Assembly (NCBI GenBank): GCA_964534325.1
Contig: CAZHOR010000015.1
Span: 5,545-69,544 of the forward strand
Direction of reading: 5' to 3'
Length of the DNA: 64,000 bases
DNA from: JdFR-22 sp964534325
GTDB taxonomy: Archaea > Halobacteriota > Archaeoglobi > Archaeoglobales > Archaeoglobaceae
Part shown: one piece after another, positions 26,065 through 35,298 of the stretch
How the letters are laid out: each line of letters opens with the position of its first letter
Position numbering within the stretch: the stretch's first letter is position 1
The notes under the pieces: generated by a model
Databases searched by the model: none
What the model saw: the letters and a program-made list of their open reading frames with translations, nothing else
Told to the model about the DNA's origin: nothing
Translations under genes and position numbers: made by a program

Positions 26065-26131
26065 GACGTACAGCGGAGAGCGAGGACCAACAAACTTTGG
26101 AGGGATAATAAATTGATTCTTTGTTGGTCTG

Positions 26132-26563
26132 TCACTCCACGTTTATGCTGGTCTTCTTGGCAGTCTCTGCTTTTGGCATGGTCACTTCCAGAACTCCGTT
26201 GTTGTACGTTGCTTTGACCTCGTCCTCTTTAACATCAGAAGGCAGCGTTATCTTTCTTCTGACCTCACCGAATTTCCTCTCCTGCCTGATAAAGTCTTTC
26301 TCTTTTTCTTCTTCTTTCTCCTCTTTTTTGGCGTAAATGTCCAGCTGGCTGTCTTCAATACCGACTTCTATGTCCTTTTTGTTGAACCCCGGTAATTCGG
26401 CAGTAACCCTTATTTTATCTCCCTCATCAATAACGTCAGCGGGGAACTGGGTAACCTCCGGTACTATCGCTCCTTTCTCGCCAGTCTTTATCTCTCCCAT
26501 TAGATCGTCGATCCTATCCTGCAACCGTCTTATTTCTTCAAAAGAATCCAACCATCTCTTCAT
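26132..26563 (-). CDS. Hsp20/alpha-crystallin small heat shock protein
   Basis: A 143-residue Hsp20. The alpha-crystallin domain occupies about residues 37-135, with the ELPGFNKKDIEVGIEDSQLDI strand region and the C-terminal GVLEVTMPKAE motif. It holds unfolding proteins in oligomers. A highly charged KKEEKEEEKEKDF loop lies mid-domain. It appears monocistronic. Confidence 0.9.
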   Translation of the reverse strand: MKRWLDSFEEIRRLQDRIDDLMGEIKTGEKGAIVPEVTQFPADVIDEGDKIRVTAELPGFNKKDIEVGIEDSQLDIYAKKEEKEEEKEKDFIRQERKFGEVRRKITLPSDVKEDEVKATYNNGVLEVTMPKAETAKKTSINVE

Positions 26564-26691
26564 TACCTATCACATCCCTTCTCCATTGTTATTCCATATT
26601 TAGGTGGGTAGAAGGCACTATAAAAATTTTTTTCAGGAATATCAAGTATTCGGGAATGAATTCACTGTTATTCCAGCAATTCACTCTGGAT

Positions 26692-27159
26692 TCACTTCTC
26701 CTTCTTGATCCTGAGCGATATATCTTTTCCCAGGCAGTTGGTGTTCTTGCATGCAGCACAGATGATAAACGGCTTAACAATTCCAATGAAAATTACGAGT
26801 CCCCCAAAAGACAGCAAGTAAATCGGTCTGTCGAGCACAAATAATAGGGGGAATGCCAGCAATATAATGAAAGCCATCACAGGGAAGGCCTTCTCTATGG
26901 ATGTGTATTCTCCCTCTTTTTTGGTGAACAGTTTCTTGTTCAGAGGGCCGGCAAAGATATATGAGCATTTCTCCCCGTAATGAGGACATTTGGTGCAGAA
27001 GACCGCCATGGTTGCTCCTGTATAGATAAAGATAATGTATGCTACGTAAAAGTAGCCTGCCAGGACGTTGGTAGCGAAAAGGACGTAAAGCCCCAGTAAG
27101 ACATAAGCAGAAAACAGGGGAAGGAATGTGAACCAGTCCTTGTAGCCAAATCCACTCAT
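26692..27159 (-). CDS. Small polytopic membrane protein with Cys pairs
   Basis: A 155-residue protein with about four hydrophobic segments and a cytoplasmic-looking loop containing FCTKCPHYGEKCSYIFAG (about residues 53-70), then IICAACKNTNCLGKD near the C-terminus. The two Cys clusters suggest metal or Fe-S binding. GGGGAGATC just before the ATG at 27159 supports this start over a longer frame to 27246. Function is not recognised. Confidence 0.65.
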   Translation of the reverse strand: MSGFGYKDWFTFLPLFSAYVLLGLYVLFATNVLAGYFYVAYIIFIYTGATMAVFCTKCPHYGEKCSYIFAGPLNKKLFTKKEGEYTSIEKAFPVMAFIILLAFPLLFVLDRPIYLLSFGGLVIFIGIVKPFIICAACKNTNCLGKDISLRIKKEK

Positions 27160-27254
27160 GATCTCCCCGTAACACCAGTAATCTTTAAAAATATTTGTGT
27201 TCCCCGGGAAAGGGTGACAATAGAAATTTAAACTTTTAAACCACACTGAATATA

Positions 27255-28784
27255 GTGAAAGCCCTAAAGACCGATTTCGATCCCCAGACCCAGGAAATAT
27301 TTAATAATAGATTCAGGGAGTTCAAAAAGGTAAACTGGAAGAGATGGCTGGATATAGCATCCAGAGAGGAATACGAAGATATTGTATTAAAGAATTTGGG
27401 AGTAGAGGCGGATATATTTGATCAGATCCCCTACAGAAAGACAGACCCCTACATGATGGCGGTTCCCCCCTTCGGAAACCAGGGCACTCTATCTGAAGGA
27501 TCTGAACGATCTGGGCCTTCAATTCTGTGCCATACTTCTGGAACCTCTGGTTCGGAACCCAAATACTTTCGCATAACTGATGAGTTAATAGAGAGGATAT
27601 GGGCTCCTGGAATGCAGGCCATCTTTGATTCTTCGGGCTTAAAAAAAGATTCTTCGGCTGTTATCTTTGTTCCCACCAGATTGGATACTGATGGTTTCGA
27701 TGGTAGTGCTGTGAGGCTTTATTCTTCAGAGTTCTCTCAAAGATTGGTGTTGTCGATGTTCAATCCCCAATCGTATCTTATTGATTATTATAAGAACTCC
27801 AGAGATGTGGAAGTTCTCTCCAGCATACTGGAGATTGATGATGTTTCTGTTGTGTCAGCGCCTGCATCGACCATATTGAAGTGGGCGGACCTCCACAGCC
27901 TTCAGGGGGGTATGGAGAGATCCTATAGGAACAACAGGGACTGCGAGGTCTCCAGAATGATAGACAGGTCGGGGGTGGAAAAAGCTGCCAAAGAGGTTCA
28001 GAGAAGACTGTCTGATAAGTTTAAGGCTTCCACATTTATTTTCAGCTTCACTTCTCTTAATTCCCAACAGTGGAGGAAAATTAGAGATTTTGCAGATGCA
28101 AGATTTAATAATCTGTATGTAGGCAGTGAAATAGGGCCATTTGCTTCCAGTCTCCTCAAGGGAAGGAGTATGTACGTCTTTCCTTTAACTCTCCCCGTTA
28201 TAGAGAACGGGACTGTCGAGCCAGTATCCAGAACCGAACGTCAATTCGGCAATCTGATGGCTTCTCTTTCCGAGAACTGGATAAATGTGGACACTGGAGA
28301 TGTGGTGATAATCGAAAACAATGGCTCAGTGCCCGTGATATATGAAGAAATACTTAGAGATTCATTTAAAATTAAGGTCAGAGAAGAAGTGAAGGATTTC
28401 CCTGGTTACAGGATGTTTGCAGGAGAGCATTTCAAAAAAGGTGATGTGGAGATACTAAATACCCACAAAATAGTTCAATTTGTGGAGGACATGCTCCAGA
28501 TCAATATCACCGAGCCATTATTCTTCGTTTATGAGCTCAAGAAGCTCTACATCCCTGCTGGTATCTCCAAAGAGGAAGGCGAAAGAATAAGCTCTGAACT
28601 GACTAAACAATCCAATTTTGAGGAATCCAGATTCTTTTTAAGGTGTAATGGCCTAAAAGTGGAAGGAAAAAACCTGGAGATGGTGGTGGACAGGGGTAAG
28701 CTATTAAATGATGTCAGGGAGGGTAGAATACCCAAGGGAGCGATTAAGAGATGGCATTTTTACTTCCTTACACTTGACCCCTAA
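27255..28784 (+). CDS. Adenylate-forming enzyme, LuxE/GH3/AMP-ligase-like
   Basis: A 509-residue protein with the AMP-binding loop CHTSGTSGSEPKYFRIT (about residues 92-108), equivalent to the S/T-rich P-loop of acyl-CoA synthetases, and later GDVVIIENNG and AGEHFKKGDVEIL, like the hinge and C-terminal region. It probably activates a carboxylic acid as the adenylate; the acid and final acceptor are unknown. The GTG start is about 20 bases below CTTTTAAACC and may be leaderless. No pathway partners adjoin. Confidence 0.6.
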   Translation: MKALKTDFDPQTQEIFNNRFREFKKVNWKRWLDIASREEYEDIVLKNLGVEADIFDQIPYRKTDPYMMAVPPFGNQGTLSEGSERSGPSILCHTSGTSGSEPKYFRITDELIERIWAPGMQAIFDSSGLKKDSSAVIFVPTRLDTDGFDGSAVRLYSSEFSQRLVLSMFNPQSYLIDYYKNSRDVEVLSSILEIDDVSVVSAPASTILKWADLHSLQGGMERSYRNNRDCEVSRMIDRSGVEKAAKEVQRRLSDKFKASTFIFSFTSLNSQQWRKIRDFADARFNNLYVGSEIGPFASSLLKGRSMYVFPLTLPVIENGTVEPVSRTERQFGNLMASLSENWINVDTGDVVIIENNGSVPVIYEEILRDSFKIKVREEVKDFPGYRMFAGEHFKKGDVEILNTHKIVQFVEDMLQINITEPLFFVYELKKLYIPAGISKEEGERISSELTKQSNFEESRFFLRCNGLKVEGKNLEMVVDRGKLLNDVREGRIPKGAIKRWHFYFLTLDP

Positions 28785-28922
28785 ATTCGATACATTCTTT
28801 TTACCTATTGAATAACAGGGTTTTCTCAAATGAATAATTAGGAATTTGAAAGTAGAACCTATAATTAATTTTATATTATGGGAATGAACCATTAAAGATA
28901 GTCAAAATCAGGGGTGTTTATA

Positions 28923-29585
28923 ATGGAAGAGAAAGAAAACATAATGATCGGGTCAAAGTTCCCCGTAATGGAGGTAGTAACGACTCATGGCAATAAGGTT
29001 TTGCCGGATGACTATAAGGGTAAATGGTTCTTACTCTTTTCTCATCCTGCAGATTTTACGCCAGTGTGCACAACGGAGTTCTATGCTTTCCAGAAAAGGT
29101 ATGAGAAGTTCAAGGAGTTGAATACTGAGCTCATTGGATTGAGTATCGATCAGGTATTCAGTCATATAAAATGGGAAGAATGGATAAAGGATAATCTGGG
29201 TGAGCAAATAGAGTTCCCCATAATAGCTGATGACCGGGGTAAAGTGGCTGAGACGCTGGGAATGCTTTCCCAACAGGGAACCAGTACTGTGAGGGCAGTT
29301 TTCATTGTGGACCCCAATTCCGTCATAAGGGCAATGCTGTTCTATCCACAGGAACTGGGCAGGAATATGGACGAATTTCTCAGAATGCTTAAGGCTTTTC
29401 AGGTGGCTGAGGAGCAAAAAGTGGCTATGCCCGCTAATTGGCCCGAAAATGAGCTGATAGGTGATCATGTAATAATACCGCCTGCCAGAGATGTTAAAAC
29501 TGCGGCGGAACGCCTTAAAAAAGCAGGAGAGGGAGAATTCGAGTGCTACGACTGGTGGTTGTGCCACAAGAAGCCCAGATACTGA
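28923..29585 (+). CDS. Peroxiredoxin, Prx6 type
   Basis: A 220-residue thiol peroxidase. The peroxidatic Cys is in HPADFTPVCTTEF (about residues 39-51). A C-terminal CYDWWLCHKK pair matches long archaeal Prx6 enzymes whose extra cysteines act in resolution. It reduces peroxides in the cytoplasm, fitting an anaerobe coping with oxygen. GGGGTG six bases before ATG 28923 sets the start. Confidence 0.93.
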   Translation: MEEKENIMIGSKFPVMEVVTTHGNKVLPDDYKGKWFLLFSHPADFTPVCTTEFYAFQKRYEKFKELNTELIGLSIDQVFSHIKWEEWIKDNLGEQIEFPIIADDRGKVAETLGMLSQQGTSTVRAVFIVDPNSVIRAMLFYPQELGRNMDEFLRMLKAFQVAEEQKVAMPANWPENELIGDHVIIPPARDVKTAAERLKKAGEGEFECYDWWLCHKKPRY

Positions 29586-29586
29586 T

Positions 29587-29820
29587 TTAAAAATTATTTC
29601 CAGCGGTCAAAACCTTATAAGAAAGAATTATTACTACCATAATCGCCACATAGAATAAAAACAGGGCTACAATACCGAAAGAACTCTCAAAATCGATACT
29701 GGTCAGTATCTGGTATCCCACAGTAACCGTAATAAATCCTATAAAGCAGATAAAAAAAGCTATAACTAATTTACCCAGAAATCCTAAGATGTGCTCTATT
29801 CTGGACAAATGCCCGGACAT
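29587..29820 (-). CDS. Small two-helix membrane protein
   Basis: A 77-residue protein with hydrophobic segments at about residues 15-37 and 48-68. No family is recognised. It is convergent with the peroxiredoxin gene, one base apart. It could be a small membrane regulator, but nothing in the sequence shows this. Confidence 0.5.
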   Translation of the reverse strand: MSGHLSRIEHILGFLGKLVIAFFICFIGFITVTVGYQILTSIDFESSFGIVALFLFYVAIMVVIILSYKVLTAGNNF

Positions 29821-29948
29821 AGAGTCTTTTTTATACTCTTTGCTATTTAAACCCCCCTCAAATTGTAATGATGGCCTGATTTAATTACAAAACGAAATTA
29901 ATTGTAGAGACTATATAATAACTAAATCAATTCTCAGAGCTTAACCCC

Positions 29949-31088
29949 TCAATAAACATCGCATACCATGTCCAGACCACATCTTTTTCTTCCTATAGCG
30001 AAAGAAGATAGAATTGCTGAACCCAATATCACCACAATAATTGAAGCGTATAACCCTTTATCATATATTCCTGTCTCATGGGCCAGAACCGCTATGAGCA
30101 ATCCCAGAGGTAGGGGCATATTGAACAGGAAGGAGATATATCTCGAATGAGTGGGTATATACCTCTTGGCTACAACGAAATTCCCCGCAAATTTAATGGT
30201 ATATGTCATGGCGAATAAAAGTGCTATGAGGTAGATATGGGGGAAGATGAGCTGGGGAACGATCTCCATCCCTATCTCAAAGAAGAAGAAAGGAGACAGA
30301 AACCCGAATACCAGTGACCTCAATTTTTTCTCCAGCTCGCCGATATCTTTTATGACTTCGGAAGTAATGACCCCTAAAAAGAAAGCGGAGATGGCAACTT
30401 CGACGTTAGCGATTTGGGATAAAGTAGAAATTCCCAGCAGAAGAACCAGAATGAATTTCAATTCTATTTCAGGTAGCTCATCTTTATACCTCTTGAGAAG
30501 AAATTCGCTGAGATCGGGTAGGGTAAATACAGAGATGAAGAAGACGAGGAGCAGAAGCAAGGTGAATACGCTGAACTCCAGAAAGAAAAAGCTCAACAAT
30601 AGCATCGCCAGAACTTCTGAGAATGCTGCCGAACCCAGAATAACCTTCCCCACTTCGGTATCAATAAATCCGCTCTCCTTCAGAATGGGATAAACGATCG
30701 CAAGAGATGTCACGGAAAAGATTATTCCTGTAACGACTGAAGTCTCAACATCTCCCTTGAATTGAGGGACCAGAAAGTAGAATAAGAGAGTCATCACGAC
30801 AAAGGGAACAAGAAAACTCATAGTTCCTGTAAAACCGCCCTTACGCAAGTTCCCTCTCATCAATTTAAGGTCCACCTCCAACCCGGCAACATACATCAAA
30901 GAAACCAGACCAAGGAAGGACAGATATTGAAAAGGTGGAGTGAATTCCACACCAAATAAATTGGCTCCTATGGCTCCTGCCACCACCTCCAGAACGGGGA
31001 CGGCTATACTAAGCTCTACTGAGACCACGGCAGAAATCAGAATTAGTAGTACTATTATTAACGAATTCAAAGATTGACCGATAGCCAT
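29949..31088 (-). CDS. Cation:proton antiporter, CPA2 (KefB/NapA) type
   Basis: A 379-residue transporter core with about twelve hydrophobic segments; no C-terminal TrkA nucleotide-binding domain is present. The signature regions are VAGLEVDLKLMRGNLRKGG (about residues 66-84), TSLAIVYPILKE and LGVITSEVIKD. It most likely exchanges Na+ or K+ for protons. Monocistronic. Confidence 0.85.
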   Translation of the reverse strand: MAIGQSLNSLIIVLLILISAVVSVELSIAVPVLEVVAGAIGANLFGVEFTPPFQYLSFLGLVSLMYVAGLEVDLKLMRGNLRKGGFTGTMSFLVPFVVMTLLFYFLVPQFKGDVETSVVTGIIFSVTSLAIVYPILKESGFIDTEVGKVILGSAAFSEVLAMLLLSFFFLEFSVFTLLLLLVFFISVFTLPDLSEFLLKRYKDELPEIELKFILVLLLGISTLSQIANVEVAISAFFLGVITSEVIKDIGELEKKLRSLVFGFLSPFFFFEIGMEIVPQLIFPHIYLIALLFAMTYTIKFAGNFVVAKRYIPTHSRYISFLFNMPLPLGLLIAVLAHETGIYDKGLYASIIVVILGSAILSSFAIGRKRCGLDMVCDVY

Positions 31089-31261
31089 TGCACATCCTAC
31101 CCCTTATTAACGTTATTTTGAACACTCCAACACTTGACCAGTTTTGAACCCGAGTCTATGGGTTATTCAAAAAGTAATGGATAAAAAAGTTGCCGACAAG
31201 AATCACGAATGGTTCAAACCCATATAGCAAGGTTTAAGACGGCTTTGACAGTGGAATTGAT

Positions 31262-31561
31262 ATGTCAAGATATCGGATTATTGTAACCGTCAAAGAGGTT
31301 GAAGGGAACTGCCCCATTCATAGTGTGGGCGACAGCTACCTCATAGAAGAAGATGGCCAGAGCCTGAGGATCTTGAGAGGCGAAAAGCTGTGCATCTACG
31401 CCCTTTCCAGCATGCTTCCCTTCTTCTCGGCTCTATCCAAAGAGCTTGAGAGTGAGGACTGGATGGCTTCTGAATCCCACATGCTGCAGTGCCCCGATCC
31501 GGGACCACAGAGGGGTGGTGCAGCCACAGTTTACTTTGAATTACGGAGAGAGGAAGCTTGA
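31262..31561 (+). CDS. TIGR04076 family small protein
   Basis: A 99-residue protein with the family pattern: KVEGNCPIHSVGDSYLIE-like N-terminus (here VKEVEGNCPIHSVGD), a central LCIYALSSMLPFFSAL helix, and the C-terminal CPDPGPQRGGAATVYFEL. Cysteines are conserved, but the function is unknown. It is followed by a convergent zinc-ribbon gene. Confidence 0.8.
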   Translation: MSRYRIIVTVKEVEGNCPIHSVGDSYLIEEDGQSLRILRGEKLCIYALSSMLPFFSALSKELESEDWMASESHMLQCPDPGPQRGGAATVYFELRREEA

Positions 31562-31583
31562 AAGAGATGGAGAATTTTTGGAG

Positions 31584-31949
31584 TTAAAAGTTCTCCATTA
31601 ACCACTCTCTGATGGACTTCAGGTCATTGAGCTGCTTTTCAGTCTCCTGTATCTGGTGATCAATTATTTTTAGTCTTTCTTCCTTGCTGGCCTCGATCAC
31701 AACTCCGCAATCACTGCACAGCTCGTTACCTATCTCCTCACCATCGAGCGGTATGGTCGCATTGTGTTCACAGGGAAAGACGAGGTAGTACTCGCTCCCA
31801 CATTGGGAGCAAGGCTCACCACTCTCCAATTTAGATTCAGGTTCATTTCCGCCTCCACCCTCTTCATTCTCATGTAATGAATAGCCTTTAACGTAGTTAC
31901 AGCCATTACATCTCCAGACCAGTACAGTCTGCTCCTCTTTAACCCGCAT
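31584..31949 (-). CDS. Zinc-ribbon protein with C-terminal coiled coil
   Basis: A 121-residue protein with three Cys pairs: CNGC (about residue 15), CSQC (about 48), and CSDC (about 79), separated by a Gly/Glu-rich linker, then a coiled coil ending SIREWLMENF. This suggests nucleic-acid or protein binding, but no family is recognised. GAGGT spaced seven bases before ATG 31949 decides the start. Confidence 0.6.
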   Translation of the reverse strand: MRVKEEQTVLVWRCNGCNYVKGYSLHENEEGGGGNEPESKLESGEPCSQCGSEYYLVFPCEHNATIPLDGEEIGNELCSDCGVVIEASKEERLKIIDHQIQETEKQLNDLKSIREWLMENF

Positions 31950-32115
31950 GATCAACCTCTTTATTGTTTTTCAATACCTTGTCTCAGTTGAAGGTGTTTT
32001 TTATCTATCGGTCACCTATCTTTCTTGAGTGAGGACCAGTCAATATGTCAGTTAGTTTGGTATAAAGTATCATTAGTCATTAGTTATTTATTTGAACAAC
32101 TCTCTAACCACCTAT

Positions 32116-32379
32116 ATGTTCGATGATTTTATGGCTAAATTAGCCAGAAGAGTGGGGGAAAACGTGGGAAAAAGCAAGATAGAATTGGTGAGAGCCCAAG
32201 TAGAATCCGAATTCGGGGTAGAAGATTCTGAGGAGGATAACAAAAAAGTTAAAACCGAATCCACTCAGGACAAAAGAGAGAAACTGGAGAAGATGGCCAG
32301 AGAGATGGGCATTGAGGACATAGAAAATAAGACCAGCGAAGAGCTCATCGACGAGATAACACATAACCTATCGGAATAA
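32116..32379 (+). CDS. Small acidic protein with Rho-N/SAP-like C-terminus
   Basis: An 87-residue charged protein. The C-terminal REKLEKMAREMGIEDIENKT pattern followed by SEELIDEI resembles the helix-extended-loop-helix of Rho N-terminal/SAP-like domains, often nucleic-acid binding. The start is uncertain: ATG 32116 lies about 26 bases below TTATTTATTT, while a TTG at 32092 is similarly spaced from TATAAAGTAT at 32061. Function unknown. Confidence 0.5.
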   Translation: MFDDFMAKLARRVGENVGKSKIELVRAQVESEFGVEDSEEDNKKVKTESTQDKREKLEKMAREMGIEDIENKTSEELIDEITHNLSE

Positions 32380-32449
32380 CAATATGAATAACGCGGGAGC
32401 CAATCTCAATCCAACCCCCTAATATATCCTAAAAAACAATTGGTAATAG

Positions 32450-32522
32450 GGCCTGGGCCGGGAATCGAACCCGGGTCCTGGGATCCACAGTCCCAAAGGA
32501 TAACCGCTACCCTACCCAGGCC
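32450..32522 (-). tRNA. tRNA-His (anticodon GTG)
   Basis: A full cloverleaf can be drawn: acceptor GCCTGGG/CCCAGGC, anticodon stem TGGGA/TCCCA around loop CTGTGGA, and T arm CCGGG-TTCGATT-CCCGG. The extra 5' G (position -1) that identifies histidine tRNAs is encoded and faces C73. The CCA end is not encoded and there is no intron. Confidence 0.95.
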
Positions 32523-32608
32523 AGATGAGATGAGTGTCAGTACATTATTAAATTAAGGAAATTTGGTTTATAAATATTCTGGGTAGATCAGTGCTGGTAT
32601 TAAGATCC

Positions 32609-33121
32609 TTACTTTTGGGTGATGTAATGTATATCGGGTAATTGTCTGTATTGTCCGTCGATATCCAGTCCGTAACCCACAATAAATACGTCTGGGACTT
32701 CAAATCCGATGTAGTCTGGTTCTACGTCCACTTTTCTTCTGTCCGGTTTGTCGAGAAGGGTGCAGATCTTGAGGGATTCGGGGTTTCTGGGCATTAACAT
32801 GTTCTTCAGGGAGGATGTGGTTATCCCTGTATCCACTATATCCTCAATAATGATTACATCCCGTCCTTCCAGGTCCTGACTTATGTCCAGTCTGATCTCC
32901 GGCTCATGGTTCATCATTCCTACATAGCTCTTGACGTCCATGAACTCTATTTCCACATCCACATTGAGCTCTCTTATGAGGTCTGAAAGAAATATAACTG
33001 ACCCCTTCAATATGCTGACCAGTACGGGATTCTTCCCCCCGTAATCCCGGTCTATCTGTTGTGCTATCTCTTTTACCCTGTTCCGAATGTCATCTCTGCT
33101 GATGAGCAACTCTAATTCCAT
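32609..33121 (-). CDS. hpt: Hypoxanthine phosphoribosyltransferase
   Basis: A 170-residue HPRT for purine salvage. The PRPP-binding loop VIIIEDIVDTGITT is at about residues 88-101, with the upstream LVSILKGSVIFLSDL and late DYIGFEVPDVFIVGYGLD motifs. AGGTGATCGA immediately before ATG 33121 fixes the start, dropping five upstream codons. It lies just downstream of adenine deaminase, giving a purine salvage pair. Confidence 0.93.
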   Translation of the reverse strand: MELELLISRDDIRNRVKEIAQQIDRDYGGKNPVLVSILKGSVIFLSDLIRELNVDVEIEFMDVKSYVGMMNHEPEIRLDISQDLEGRDVIIIEDIVDTGITTSSLKNMLMPRNPESLKICTLLDKPDRRKVDVEPDYIGFEVPDVFIVGYGLDIDGQYRQLPDIHYITQK

Positions 33122-33172
33122 TCGATCACCTATCAATTGTCGCCATCTCCTACATCTTGATTCGACAGCAGT

Positions 33173-34876
33173 TCAGGACCACAGGTCCACCAGCTCCATT
33201 TTGCTTACGTCTACCAGACCGAAATCGGTTATCTTTAACTCCGGTATAACGGGGAGTGTCAGAAAGCTCAGGGAGGTGAAGGGGTGTTCTATCTCCATTC
33301 CCAGCTCTTTCACGGACTCATTTACCTTCTTTAGTTTATCAACCACTTCTTCGTATGGGAGGTCAGAGATTAATCCGGCCACCGGCAGAGGAAGTTCAGC
33401 CCTAACACCTCCATCAACTACCACAAATCCACCCTGGAGCTCCCCTACCCTCTTTATAGCAGATAACATGTCCTTATCGTTCATCCCTATACATACGCAA
33501 TTGTGTGAGTCGTGGGATACGCTGCTGGCGATAGCACCCCTCTTCAATCCGAAACCCTTCACGAAACCCAATCCGATATGTTTTCCTTTACCGTACCTGT
33601 CAACCACCGCTATCTTGGCCACACCAAGTTTCTCATCGGGGACTACGAAACCATCCTCAACAGAAAGCTCCATCTCAGTCTTTTTGGTGGTGATCTGACC
33701 CGGTATCAGCTCTATGACCTTGCATTTATCTTTATTTTCTCCTGCCTTAACCCTCAAATCACTCTCATTCATATGGGGAAGGGCTACCATGTGCTTGACT
33801 TCTTCAGCCGCTCTAATCTTTACATCCACTGTATCCTTACCGTCCCATACAACCTCTCCATCCTTGACCACCATCTTGACCTTAAAGGAAGTAAGATCCT
33901 CTACAACGGTGAGATCTGCAGTATAGCCGGGAGCCACAGCACCCAGATCGTCCAGCCCGAAATATCTGGCAGTATTAATGGTGGTCATCTTGACAGCCAC
34001 TTCAGGGGGCAAACCATTCTCTACGCACAACTTTAGACGGTAATTCATGTGCCCATGAGCAATATCGGTGGGCAGAAAATCATCGGAAGCCAGCATGAAA
34101 TTCTCCGAATTAAAATCGTTCACCACCTTGACCAGATCGGCGAGATTCCTGGCTACCGAACCCTCTCTAACCATCACCTTCATTCCCTTCCTCACCTTCT
34201 CCAGTGCCTCTTCAGCAGAAATACATTCGTGATCGGATTGCACTCCGGCAGCAATGTAGGCGTTCAGCTCTTTACCCGTCAAACCGGGAGCGTGGCCATC
34301 CACTACCCTATCCCCTACAGCCTCGATCTTCCTCAAGACCATCTCATCAGCACAAACAACACCAGGGAAGTTCATCATCTCTGCCAGCCCCACAACACCA
34401 GCCCACCTAATGAATTTGGATATATCTCCAGCGTTAATCTCTGCACCATACGTCTCCAACCCCTTTATCGAGGGAACACAGGAAGGCACATTCAAGAAGA
34501 AATTGACCGGAAGATCCCGAGAAGCATTATAGACGTACTTGATACCCTCCACACCAGCCACATTAGCAATTTCGTGGGGGTCAATGAACACTGAAGTAGT
34601 ACCGTGGGGCAACACAGCTCTGGCGAACTCCGAGGGCGTGAGAAGCGTGCTCTCTAAATGCATGTGAGCATCCATAAGCCCAGGCAAAATAATCCCATCA
34701 GTTTCAACCCTGTTCTCCCCATCGTAATCACCTATCCCAGCAATTTTAGACCCATAAACAGCCACATCTCCCTCAAAAACCTCTCCCGTGAAAACCGACA
34801 AGATTTTACCACTCAAAACAAAATCAGGCTCTAAATCCCCTCTTGCCACCTCAAGCAACTCTGACAAATTATGCAT
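33173..34876 (-). CDS. ade: Adenine deaminase
   Basis: A 567-residue amidohydrolase converting adenine to hypoxanthine. Metal ligands are in GLMDAHMHLEST (about residues 65-76) and the PHGTTSVFIDPHEIANVAG region follows; the late SHDSHNCVCIGMN motif is typical. Length is normal. Hypoxanthine formed here would be used by Hpt, encoded 51 bases downstream on the same strand. Confidence 0.95.
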   Translation of the reverse strand: MHNLSELLEVARGDLEPDFVLSGKILSVFTGEVFEGDVAVYGSKIAGIGDYDGENRVETDGIILPGLMDAHMHLESTLLTPSEFARAVLPHGTTSVFIDPHEIANVAGVEGIKYVYNASRDLPVNFFLNVPSCVPSIKGLETYGAEINAGDISKFIRWAGVVGLAEMMNFPGVVCADEMVLRKIEAVGDRVVDGHAPGLTGKELNAYIAAGVQSDHECISAEEALEKVRKGMKVMVREGSVARNLADLVKVVNDFNSENFMLASDDFLPTDIAHGHMNYRLKLCVENGLPPEVAVKMTTINTARYFGLDDLGAVAPGYTADLTVVEDLTSFKVKMVVKDGEVVWDGKDTVDVKIRAAEEVKHMVALPHMNESDLRVKAGENKDKCKVIELIPGQITTKKTEMELSVEDGFVVPDEKLGVAKIAVVDRYGKGKHIGLGFVKGFGLKRGAIASSVSHDSHNCVCIGMNDKDMLSAIKRVGELQGGFVVVDGGVRAELPLPVAGLISDLPYEEVVDKLKKVNESVKELGMEIEHPFTSLSFLTLPVIPELKITDFGLVDVSKMELVDLWS

Positions 34877-34936
34877 TTACTCTCCTCCACTCGCCCATAC
34901 CTAAAACAATACTAAATTTTTTCGATAGGGGGGAAT

Positions 34937-35036
34937 NNNNNNNNNNNNNNNNNNNNNNNNNNNNNNNNNNNNNNNNNNNNNNNNNNNNNNNNNNNNNNNN
35001 NNNNNNNNNNNNNNNNNNNNNNNNNNNNNNNNNNNN
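34937..35036. other. Assembly gap of exactly 100 N
   Basis: One hundred unknown bases, the usual placeholder for a gap of undetermined length. Both flanks belong to the tandem hairpin repeat, which explains why assembly stopped here. Confidence 0.98.
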
Positions 35037-35211
35037 CATAATTTCTAGTGCATCTTATGATTCCCCCTCTACCCCCTTTTTAGGTAGATTTTTTGGGAAT
35101 AGGGTTGATTTCCTTCTCCCCTTTGTGCGTGTAGAGTTTTTAGGGTTTTGGGGGATCATAATTTCTAGTGCATCTTATGATTCCCCCTCTACCCCCTTTT
35201 TAGGTAGATTT
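35037..35211 (+). repeat. 120-base-period tandem repeat with internal hairpin
   Basis: Bases 35037-35091 are identical to 35157-35211, a period of exactly 120. Each copy contains a near-palindrome, GGGGGA(A)TCATAA paired with TTATGATTCCCCC around a 13-base loop (35150-35187 in the last copy), and CTACC/GGTAG. The left gap flank ends GGGGGGAAT, which would complete the first hairpin perfectly. Further copies may be hidden in the gap. It lies between divergent ade and udg. Confidence 0.85.
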
Positions 35212-35298
35212 AAAGTTACGCTAATAGATTTATTGTGGTCAAAATAGAAAAGAATACCAAAACAGAAAATATTTTTAGAGGTTGGTTGACCGCTGATT

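Larger units (their letters stand above)
25407..26131. other. Long intergenic region with a structured element
   Basis: About 725 AT-rich bases without a convincing protein gene. It contains the nested hairpin at 25561-25618 and a 16-base direct duplication at 26033-26064. An 84-codon open frame at 25862-26116 is Lys/Ser/Asn-rich, spans the duplication and is not accepted here. Confidence 0.6.

Noticed and set aside
25862..26116. 84-codon open frame with a TATA-like box about 25 bases upstream
   Set aside because: It spans a 16-base tandem duplication, is Lys/Ser/Asn-rich with no motif or predicted domain pattern, and lies in AT-rich DNA where such frames arise easily.
31157..31224. Eight-base inverted repeat TATGGGTT/AACCCATA before the TIGR04076 gene
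   Set aside because: AT-rich arms of this length are expected by chance in the total intergenic length here, and no further stem or well-placed TATA box supports it.
33087..33698. Long plus-strand open frame opposite hpt and ade
   Set aside because: It is an antisense shadow of two well-supported enzymes and has low-complexity Ser/Thr-rich sequence.
35037..35211. Repeat array considered as a CRISPR
   Set aside because: The repeated unit is 55 bases with a 65-base interval, only one interval is visible, there are no cas genes, and the period and hairpin fit a minisatellite better.
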